This document shows positions 37,261-49,200 of a DNA stretch of 64,000 bases, piece by piece. Both the position numbers and the translations under genes were made by a program. Below the pieces are notes generated by a model, which made no database searches, was not told the origin of the DNA, and saw only the letters and a list, made by a program, of their open reading frames with translations. This DNA is from Verrucomicrobiaceae bacterium (GTDB taxonomy: Bacteria > Verrucomicrobiota > Verrucomicrobiia > Verrucomicrobiales > Verrucomicrobiaceae), in the NCBI GenBank assembly GCA_947466075.1, contig CANIBP010000011.1, positions 1 through 64,000 of the forward strand, in the 5' to 3' direction. Numbering within the stretch: position 1 is the first letter of the stretch; the number at the start of each line of letters is the position of its first letter.

Positions 37261-40200
37261 TTCTCACTGACCATCGGTGACAGCGTTTGGAGTGATGAGA
37301 ATAACAACGGCTTGAAGGATAGTGGCGAACCTGGCGTCAGTGGTGCCTTGGTGCAGTTATTCAGCCCCGGCAGTGACAACGCCATCGGCGGCAGTGGTGC
37401 TGCGGCGGACACGCAAGTGGGTGGCGATGTCACCACCAGCGCCAGCGGTGTTTATTCCTTCGCAAATCTCGTTCCCGGTAAATACTACGTGAAAGTGACC
37501 GCGCCATCGATCTACACGATTACGAGTGGCGCACCGGTCACGCTCGACAACGGCGTGAATAACGACAATAACGGTTCGCAGCCTGGTGGTACGGGAACAG
37601 CGCTGTTTAGCCCCATCATCGACATCGCCGTCGGTGCTGAGCCAGTGAATGACGGTGATACCGATCCAAACACCGACTTGAGCATCGACTTCGGTCTCTA
37701 CAACGGCATCCTTCTTGGTGATCTCGTTTTCCTTGATGCCAATGGCGATGGCGTTTTCCAAAGCGGTAGCGAAACGGGCGTTGCGGGCGTGTCAGTGGCG
37801 CTCATGTCACGTGGCACGGATAACGTGGCATACAACGGTGATGACGTGGTCATCAATACCACGACCACCAACACCAGCGGTTTGTATAACTTCACCGTCT
37901 TCTCAGCTGGCACCTATTATCTGCGTGTCACGCCGGGCGCATCGCAGTTGCTCGCCTTTAATGGCGTTTCTGCCGACAATGGCACCGATAACGACAGCAA
38001 TGCGATCAGCCAGCCTGGCGGTGCGGGCACTGCGGTGAATAGCGTCACGTTCACGCTCAGCTTTGCGGGCGAACCTGGCACTGGCGGAACGACAAACACG
38101 GAAAACACCATCGACATCGGCCTGCGTAACTGTCCTGCGATCACGATCACTCCCGCGACACTTCCTGCGGTCATCGCCGGAACATCCTATAGCCAAACCT
38201 TGGCCGCCAGCGGTGGTGTCGGGCCATACGCCTGGACGGCGCAGGCTGCATCGCTGCCAGTGGGCATCGTGCTTTCTCCCGGCGGCGTTCTTAGCGGTAC
38301 ACCAAGCATCGCCAGCTTGAACAACGTCGTTGTTACGGCCACCGATAGCCTCGGTTGCACTGCCACATCGACCATTCCGTTGCGTGTCTGTCCGGTCATC
38401 ACGCTCAATCCGTCCACACTGCCTGCACCGGTCATCGGATTCCTCTATTCGCAGACAATCACGACCAGCGGCACTAGCGCCACGCCAGTGACGTGGAGTG
38501 CAAGTGGCCTGCCGGCCTGGTTGAGCATCAATAGCAGCACGGGTGTGCTTAGTGGCACGGCTACGACAAACACGCCTGTTTCATTCACACTCACCGGTAC
38601 GGACGCCAATGGCTGTGCCGGTTCGCGTGCTTATACAGTCACGCCCGTCTGCCCGAGTATCACCATTGGCAACACCACGCCGCCAAACGGTTATCTCGTC
38701 ACGAGCTACACGCACTCGCTCACTGCAAACGGCGGCACCTCGCCTTATTCATTCGCATTGATCAGTGGTTCATTGCCGCTTGGACTTACGTTGGCCTCTG
38801 ATGGCACCGTGAGCGGCACACCGACCACGCTTGGCAGTTACACAGTCACCGTGCGTGCCACGGATGCTTACACCTGTCAGAGTTCGACGAGTTCTGTCTC
38901 TTTCCTCATCAAAGGCGTGGCTCTCGGCAATCAGGTGTGGATCGACATGAACGACGATGGTCTGCGCGGCTCGACTGAAAGCGGCGCGCCAAACCTGCGC
39001 ATGCAGTTGTGGTCGCCGGGCATCAACGGCGCGCGTGACAACGGTGCAGGCGATGACGTTATGATCGCCACGACCATGTCCGATAGCAATGGTCTCTATC
39101 TCTTCAACAACCTTGCACCCGGCGTTTATTATGTGCTCATTCCCACGCCGCCGACGTTCTATCCGAAAGTCAGCACGAACCAGGTGGCGCTCGATAACCG
39201 CGTCAACAATGACAACAACGGGATTCAGACGGTTTCGGGCAATCCAGTGGTCACACCCTTGATCACTTTGTCACCTGGTGCCGAACCTAGCAGCGGCTCG
39301 GATGGCGATGACACGGATACTGACAGCACCATCGACATCGGCTTCTCCAACATCAATCCGTGTCAGATCACCAATCTCATCGATAACCCAAGCTTTGAGT
39401 TCCAAGGGCTGCCGAATACAACCGGCACACCCACAACCGTGCTCGGCTACGATGCATCTGGCACATCTTTCGGTAGCAATATCAATGCATTCCAATGGCT
39501 GGGCGGCACCAATGGAACCAGTGGCATTGGTGAACCCCTGCAACGTGCGCAAATTCTCGCCGGTAACAATGGTTCACGCGTGTCCTGGATGGAGAGCGTG
39601 AAGAGCCGTCATGGCAAACGCATGATGCTGCTGCAAGGCACCAATTCCTGCCTCAGCTTGCGTCCAGCGGGCGGTGGCGCTTGGAGTTCTGTGTTGCAGG
39701 CTGGCAAGGAATACGAATTGAGCATTTGGGCTTCGAGCGCTTCATCCGGAGCGGCTTCGATCCTGTGGGACCTCGGTGCGAACGCACAGATCTTCCAGAT
39801 CATCACCGGTTCCACCCCTGGTATCTATCAGTACTACACCGTGGCTCAGGGAGAACTGAGTGCCACGGCTCCAGGAACCCAGCAGTGCTGCGGCTTTAGT
39901 GGTGGCACGGTTTCTTACCCTGCCTTTGGCGCATCGGATTACAATGGCTGGACCGAAGCTACAGCGAACACCTTGCAGCCTATCTGGCGGCAGTTCACTT
40001 ACCGCTTCCGTATCGCCAATGCGGCCACTCAATCGCAGATCGACACTGCCAGCGTTGTCCTGTCTGGCGGTAGTAGCACGAATCCGGTGGCGGCGGACTT
40101 GGTGTATCTCTGTCAGGTCAGCACGTCGGCCACGATGACCATTGGTAACCTCATCTGGAATGACGCTAACAAGAATGGTGTGCGCGACACCGGCGCATTC

Positions 40201-43200
40201 AGTGAGATCGGCATTGGTAGTGTTTCGGTGGATCTGTTCCGTAGCACGAATGACATCGCGGGTGATGCCGATGACATTCTGATTGGCTCCACCACCACCA
40301 CTCCGACTGGCGCTTATAACTTCACCGGTCTTGCTGATGGTAAATACGTCGTGCGGGTCACGCCACCAACGAGCATTCCCGCCACGGGCGGCAATGTGGT
40401 TATTGCCGACAACGGCATCAATAACGACAACAATGGCTCACAACCCGGCGGCCCTGGAACCTTCATTTACAGCCCGGTTATCAATCTCGGCATTGGTTCG
40501 GAGCCGATCAATGATGGTGACACTAATCCCGATACCGAACTCAGCATCGACTTTGGCTTGTTCACCGGCATTCAGCTCGGAAATCAACTCTTTATCGACA
40601 GCAACAACGATGGTGCCTTCAGCAGCGGCACAGAAACCGGTGTTGGAGCTGGTGTGACAGTCGAATTGCTCGATGGCTCGGTGAACACGGTCATCGCCAG
40701 CACCACGACAAACAGTTCAGGCGTCTATGGCTTTACCGTCTATCAGCCAGCGGCATATCGCGTGCGCGTTCCCACGCCGCCCGCATTGTATCCGCTCGCG
40801 TCGGGTGTGGCTGATGGCGCTGACAATGGCGAAGATAACGACAGCAATGCCCTACAACCCGGCGGCATCAGCACGGCAGCCATCAGCCCGGTGATCACAC
40901 TCACCGCCGGTGGCGAACCTGGCAACACCGGCAACACGAACGTTGAAAACACCATCGACTTCGGCTTCCGCGGCTGTCCTACCATCACCATCAGCCCGGG
41001 TACGCTCGGTGTAGCGATGCAGTATGTTTCGTACAATCCGCTCACGCTTACCTCCAGTGGCGGTGCCGGTGGTTACACGTATTCAATCAGCAGCGGTACT
41101 CTGCCAAATGGTATGACCTTGAATAGCATTGGCATCATCAGCGGTACGCCGGGTGCATCCGCTGCGCCTGGTAGTTACGCTTTCACCGTGCGCAGCACCG
41201 ACAACTTGGGCTGCGCTGGCACCCAGATCTACACACTCACGTTGATGAACGCGGTTGTGACAGTAACGCCGAATACGCTGCCTGGTGCGACACAGTATGC
41301 GGCCTACACGCAGAACCTGCTCGCTGCGGGTGGCACAGCTCCCTATACCTGGAGCGTTGGGCCTTCGGCGTTGAGCGGCGCTGCAGTCTGGTGGCCGGGC
41401 GAAAACGGCGCGGCAGAAGTGGTGGCTGGTAACAATGGCGCGTTGATGAACGGTGTTGCCTTCACTACCGGTCAGGTCGGACGTGCGTTCAATTTTGACG
41501 GGGTGGATGATTACATGCAGGTCGCTGACCAGTCGGTCATGCGTCCGGCACAGATCAGTCTCGAAGCTTGGGTGCGTCCTGGTAGTGCCGCGCCATCTGG
41601 TAGTCGCATTCTCTTCGCTAAGACCACCACCATCGGCTCGGTGACGGATGGTTACGGTTTGCAGCAAAACAGCGGAGCCAGCACCGTGCGTTTCTGGATC
41701 AACGGCACCACTTCGGTTGCTGGCACCTCCGATTTCGTCGATGCGCCGCTAGCGCTGAACACGTGGAGCCATGTGGTGGCCACATATGACCTCACGAACC
41801 TGCGTATCTATGTCAACGGCGTGCAGATTGCCTCGAAAGCATTCACCACGGCCATTACTCACTCCTCGCAGCCGCTGGTCATGGGTGGCAGCGCTACGGC
41901 GGGCACGCAGTGGACCGGTGCACTCGATGAACCGGTGATATACAATCGCGCGATCAGCACAGCCGAGGCACTTTCGCGCTACAATCTAACGACCAGCGGC
42001 AACAACGGTCTTCCCGCCGGTTTGGCGCTCAATACGACCACGGGTGTTCTGAGTGGAACACCGACGACTGTGCCAACGAGTTATCCGTTTACCGTGCGTG
42101 CCAGCGATCTATACAGTGGTCTCGGTGTGCGCAGCTACACACTGGTGGTTGGTTGCCCAGTCGTCGATATCACCCCCAAAACGCTCGCGGATGCAGTTGA
42201 GTATGCGCCTTACACGGCCGTCACATTGAATGCGGCGGGTGGCACGGCTCCTTATCTGTGGGATATCACCAGCGGCGCATTGCCCACTGGCATGAGCTTG
42301 AGCAGCGCAGGCGTGCTCAACGGAACACCGGGTTCAGCGCCAGGATCGTATGCATTCACGGTGCGTGCGCGTGATGCGAACAATTGCGTGAGCACTCAGG
42401 CATTGAGCGTGCGCGTGATATGTCCAACGATCACCCTCACACCCGCAACGCTGTCGAATGCACAGCAATTTGCGGCCTACACCGCGGTGCTGCTCGATGG
42501 CATGGGTGGCAGTGCGCCTTACACCTTCAGCATTGATAGCGGTGCCCTGCCTGCCGGGATGAGCCTGACGAGCGCTGGCCTGATCAGTGGTACACCCACT
42601 GCGACGACGGGTGATTACACGGCGGTGATTCGCGGCACGGACAGCGTCGGCTGCTCTGGAGTCCGCAGCTACACGGTGCGTGTTGACTGCCCAGTGATCA
42701 CACTCAGTCCATCCTCGCTAGCGAATGGTCGTCAGTATCAGGCTTATAGCCAGACCATGAGCGCGAGCGGCGGAAATCCTGCCTATACGTGGTCTTTGGA
42801 AAGTGGTTCTCTGCCATTGGGACTCACCCTCAGCGCCACCGGCATTATCAGCGGCACGCCAACCGCAGCGCCGGGCAGCTATACCTTCCGCGTGAAAGCC
42901 ACCGACAGCACGGGTTGCTCCGGCTCGTGTGACTGCACGATCCTGTTTGATTGCCCTCTTATCACGATCACGCCGACGACATTGCCGCAGGCGACAACGA
43001 CCGTGGCCTACAGCCAACAACTCACGGCCAGTGGCGGCACCACACCCTATACTTGGTCCATGGCAGCCGGTGCATTGCCTTCGGGTATCACCTTGTCTTC
43101 ATCGGGCTTGATTAGCGGCACCACCATGGCGGTGGGTTCTTTCAGCTTTACGGCGCAGGCGAGCGATTTGAACGGTTGTGTGAAACAGCAGGCACTCGCG

Positions 43201-46200
43201 CTTGGCGTGAACTGCGCGGCGATCACCATCACGCCGGCCTCATTGCTCAATGCGACAGTCGGCACCGCGTATTCGCAGCAACTCACAGCCAGCGGCGGTG
43301 TGGGCACGAAAACATGGTCGCTCACTGCGGGCACCTTCCCCACCGGCATGAGCATTTCTCCGTCCGGCCTGATCAGCGGCACACCCACGGGTGCGGCTGG
43401 CAATTACAGCGTCACCATTCAGGCGATGGATACGAACAACTGTCCTGGCACGATCATTTACGTCCTCACGGTGGAGTGTCCAGTGGCAACCATATCGCCG
43501 ACCACAGCTCCTGATGGCACGGTGGCGTTGAGTTATAGCACCACCTTGACCGCTACCGGTGGCAACGCTCCTTACACTTGGAGTATTCCGACGGGATCAG
43601 CACCTCCAGGACTCGGATTGAATCCTTCGGGCCTTCTGAGTGGCACACCGACCGTGCCCGGCAGTTATTCCTTCACGGCTCAGGCTCGTGGAGTCTATGG
43701 TTGTACCTCCACAGCCACGATCAATGTCACGGTGAACTGCCCCACCTTGGTCCTCAGTCCCTCCAATCTCACTTCGGGCTATCGAGGTGTCGCATACAGC
43801 CAAACAGTCACCAGCAGCGGCGGCATCGGCCCTTACAACTATTCGGTGATCGCTGGCAGCCTGCCTGCGGGCTTGACGTTGAACACCAGCACGGGTGTCA
43901 TCAGTGGCACTCCGACTGCCACGGGCAGCGCCAGCTTTACCATTCGCAGCGTGGATAGCGTCACCTGCTCTGGCACACGCGATTACATTCTCACCATCAA
44001 CGGTCTTTCCCTCGGCAATCTCGTTTGGGAAGATTTGGATCAAAGCGGCACGCGCGATGCAGGTGAACAGGGGATCGGTGGTGCTTCGTTGCAGTTGTTC
44101 TCGACGATCGACGCTGTGATCGGCAATGGCGATGACGTTTCGCAAGGATCCACCACCACGGACGGCACGGGTGCGTATGCCTTCACCGGTCTCGCCCCAG
44201 GACTCTATTTCGTGCGCATGACCACGCCACCAACGGCACAGCCACTGTCCTCGGGTCCGCAGGTCGCGCTGGACAACGGCATCGACAACGATAACAACGG
44301 TGTGCAGACAGGCGGGAAGGGGACCACGCTAAATAGCCCAGTCGTCACACTCGCTGTGGGTCGCGAACCTGGCGATGTTGTCGGGGGAGCCGATGCGGAC
44401 AACAGCATCGACTTTGCACTGCGCGCTGTGCCAGCGTCGATCACCAACCTGCTGGAGTATGACCTGAACAGCGCCAGCGGTGGCTTGCCAGCACCTCCGA
44501 GCTATAAGAATCCGTGCGTCGTTAATGCTGCCAAAATCCAGATCGAGGACGACATGAACGGCCTTACCGACATTAGCGAGCCGACAACCAACGGTCCGAT
44601 TCGTGGTGGTTCACTCTCACGTCGTATGCGTGACTGGGATGCAGCCTATGACACCGGTTATGATGCTGCACCCATCACTCTGTTGCAGCGTCCTGACAGC
44701 CTATGGATTCGCTATGACATGGATCCGACGGCCACCGGCAACATAGGCAACCTGCTCTTTGATGTGTTCCGTGTTGGCTCCACCGCGCCAGTGCAGGGTA
44801 AGGCCATCCTTTCTTGGAAAGAAGGTTCCGTCATTCGCTCTGTGGTGACGAATAATTTCAGCCTTCCAGCCACCGGTTCCTGGTACTCACTGAATCTGAA
44901 CTGGAGCAGCTTCCTTGGTGGTGCGACAGCGGTGCCGACAGGCGCGCAGCTCGCTGGGAAATCGTTCATGATCGAAATTTACCTCTGGGGAGGTGATGGC
45001 TCTGGCTACATCGACATCGACAACATCCTGTTGCAAGGAGCCGCCACTTGCACCCCTCCAACACTTTCGATTGGTGACTTCGTTTGGGCCGACACCAACG
45101 CAAACGGCATCAAAAACCCGCGTGAACCCGGTTTATCTAATCTCACGGTGCAATTGTTGCAGCCGGGCGCAGACAATCTGCCCAATACTGGCGATGACCA
45201 ACTCATCGGCACGAGCGCGACGGATGCGAACGGCTACTACCTCTTCACCGGACTTCCTGCGGGCAAATACTTCGTGCGTCTGCCGACTCCAGACACACTC
45301 TGGCCGCTGGCTTCGCCTGCAGTGAATCTGGACAACGGGGTCGATAACGACAGCAATGGCATCCAGTCTGGTGGGGCAGGAACAGCGGTTTCCAGCCCGG
45401 TGATCGACCTCGCTGTTGGCAAAGAGCCGGGAAATCTTGCCAGCGGTGGCGGCAATCAGGAAATGACAGTCGATTTCGGCTTCAGCGCGGCATTGACCCT
45501 GGGTAACTTTGTCTTTTCGGACAACAACAACAACGGTGTCGTGAATGCGGGTGAGACAGGCGTTTCCGGTGCTCAAGTGGAGCTCTTCTCATCTGCCGAC
45601 ACCACGGTGAACAATGGTGATGATGTGAAGGTTGGCGCAACCTTTACGACCGCCGCCGATGGCCTTTACAGCTTCACCGGACTTAGCGCGGGTAAGTATT
45701 TCGTGCGCCTCACGCCACCAATCACTCATCCACGTCGCAGCACCACCAGCAGCAGTACCGACAACGGTATCGACAACGACAACAACGGTATCTCTCAGTC
45801 TGCCACCGGTGCGCCGATCTACTCGCCGATGATCACCTTGTCCGCGTTGACCGAGCCTGGGAATCTGTTGGCTCCGTTTGGAAGTAACATCGATAACACC
45901 ATCGACTTTGGTCTGCGTCCTACCTTCTGCTCGATCGGCAATCTGGTGTACAAAGATGGCAACAACAACGGCGTCTATGACTCCGGTGAAGGTGTGAGCA
46001 GCGTGCGGGTGGAATTGCTCAACAGTTCCGGCTCCTTTGTCACCAGCACGACGACAAGTTCCACCAGCAGCACACGTGGACGCTACCAGTTTAGCAGCGT
46101 GGTGCCGGGCTCCTATTATGTGCGTGTCCCAGCGTCTGAATTTGCCGTTGGCAAAGCTCTGGTGAACACAATCTCAATCTTCCCGGCCAGTTCATCGGAC

Positions 46201-49200
46201 AACGATGTGGATGATAACATTGTCGGCAACGATGACGGTATCGACAATGCGCTGCCGGCCGTGAATGGCATCAGCAGTGCGCTCATTTCGCTGACAGATA
46301 GCGGTGAAGTCACCAACAGCACGGGAGAAAGCGGCGCATTCAATACGATAGATGATAGCGACGACAATAATGGCAACATGACCATCGACTTTGGTTTCAA
46401 GGCCAGTGGTCCGACAGCCACAGGTTGCTATCACTTCCTGGCCTGTGACAAGAACCGTGATGGGGTGCTGAGTTCGATCACGGATTGGACTCCAGCGCAG
46501 GCTTATGACTTCAACTACACGCCAGGCATCGCGCAGATTGACAGTGCGGATCTGATTTATGACGCGGCGCTCAGCCGTCTCGATTTGGATGTGACATTCA
46601 ATCAAATCGGCAGTGCCAAAGTGGATGCGATATGGTTCCTCGTCAGCACGGGGTCGAATCCAGCCACAGCGGATCGTGCCATTGTTTACATCAACGGTAT
46701 GACACGTTCCAACCCATGCGTGAGCATCTACCGCTACGATCCTGCGTTGGGATGCCAGAGCTGGCAGACGACGGCGAACTTAATGGTGACCACTGCGGCC
46801 GGTAATGTCACAGGAGCTGACGTTCTACTGCAAAGGGTCACCGAAACGGGTAGTGCCGTGCGCTTCGAGTGCGTCCTCGATGTGAGTCGCGTCAACAACG
46901 CTGTTAACTGGAGTGCCATGGGGGTCAATGCCTCGACGTGGGAAGGGATTCAGACTGGTGGCAGTTCTGGTATCGTGCTGCACATGGTCGATCTAACCAG
47001 TGCTCCCACTTACGATAGCAACGGCGCGCTGACTTCCTTCAGCTATACGCCGAGCAGCACCACGGAAGGCTTGTTTGAGACGGATGTAGGAGGCGTTTTC
47101 AGCATCGCTACCGAACCTTGCTCGGTTTCGCCTTGGGTGAGCATCGGCAACTTGGTTTGGAACGATGCCAACAACAACGGTCTGAAGGATACGGGCGAAC
47201 TCGGCATCAGTGGTGCCACGGTACAGTTGTTCAACACTGGCGCTGACAATCTCATCGGTGGATCGGGTTTGAACGCTGACGCACAGGTCGGTGGCAGTGT
47301 CGTCACCAGCAGCACCGGTCTCTATGCCTTCAATAATCTAGTTCCCGGCAAGTATTATGTGCGTGTGACGCCGACTGTCAGCATTCCAGGCGCTAGCGGT
47401 GTGGTTCAGGTGCTCGACTATGACATCGACAACGACAACAACGGTAGCCAGCCAGGCGGCCCAGGCACCTTTGTATTTAGTCCGGTGATCGATCTCGCCG
47501 TGGCCGCTGAACCTGCCTCGGGTGTGGATGGCGATGGCACGAATGGCAACAACACGATCGACATTGGCCTGTTCACCGGCATCACGGTGGGTGACTTGGT
47601 TTGGAATGACTCCAACAACAATGGCCTGAAGGATACCACTGAATCTGGCCTCAGCGGTGTGGTGGCGGAACTGATGAGCCCCGGCGCTGATAATGCCATC
47701 GGTGGCACAGGTGCAAACGCCGACACCTCGCTGCAGACGACTTCGACATTGAGCAGTGGTGCCTACAGCTTCAAGACCTACACGGCTGGCAATTACTATG
47801 TCCGTCTGACTCCTCCTGCCGCCTATTCACTGGTCAGCAGTGCTGTGGTCAGCGCTGACAATGGCGTGAATAATGACAACAACGGCTCGCAGCCCGGCGG
47901 TGCAGGTTCCTTTGTGAATAGCATGGTGTTTCTGCTCACTGCCGGTGGTGAACCCGGCAGCACTGGGGTGACGAGCACAGAAAACACCATCGACTTCGGT
48001 CTGCGCTCATGTCCGGTGATCACCCTCACGCCTGCGACACTGACGAACGCGATCAAGGGTACGGCATACAGCGCTACCTTCAACGCCGCCGGTGGCAACT
48101 CGCCTTACACTTGGAGCATTTCCAGCGGCGCACTTCCTTCGGGATTGACTCTCTCTAGCAGCGGTGTGTTGAGTGGTTCTGTCACGGCTGCTCCTGCGAC
48201 TTACAGCTTCACCGTGAAAGTTACGGATGCTTCTAACTGCTCCGCCACCCAGGCGATGACGCTGGCCGTTGTTTGCCCGGTGCTGACGATGTCCCCAACC
48301 ACTCTGGCATCGGTGGCGCAAAACTCGATCATCAGTCAGCAGTTTACCGCCAACGGTGGCACAGCACCTTATACCTACAGCCGACCATCGGGTGCCTTCC
48401 CCGGCGGTATTTCACTTTCTGCCAGCGGTCTGCTTTCAGGCACCGTCACCGGTGCGCCTGGCAGCTACACCTTTGTCATCCGTGCGACCGATGCGAACGG
48501 CTGCGTGATCGATAATTCGATCACTTGGGCCATCACCTGTCCCACACTTACTCTGACTCCAACGTCAGTTCCTGCTGCGACGCAGTATGCTGCCTATGCA
48601 GCACAAACTTTGACCGCGAGCAATGGTACAGCACCCTATGCGTGGAGTTTCACTGGCACGCTGCCTACAGGTATGATCTTGAGCAGTGGTGGTATTCTCA
48701 GCGGCACTCCATCCAGCGCTCCCGGAACGTACAACATCACGATCACGGCTACGGATACGAATGGCTGCTCACGGGCGGGAGTTTATTCCATCGTGGTGAA
48801 CTGCCCTTCGATCAACATCACCGCTCCTACCTTCCCGAATGGCACGAAAGGCGCGGCGTATCCGAATCAACAGCTCACAGCGACGGGTGGCACATCGCCT
48901 TACACCTGGAGTGTGGCGGCTGGTGCTTTGCCCGCTGGCTTGTCATTGAGTAACACGGGTTTGATCTCCGGCACGCCCTCAGCCATACCAGCGAGTTACA
49001 GTTTCACCGTGCGTGCGACGGATGGCGTGAACTGCTCCGCCACCACGGCGATGCAAATTGTCATTGCTTGTCCGACGCTGTCAATTGGTCCGGTGCCGCT
49101 GCCTTCCGGTGTGCAGTATGCGGCTTATAGCCGGACGCTCTCCGTTGGCGGTGGCACGGCACCTTATACCTGGTCGCTTGCCTCAGGTGTGTTGCCGACA

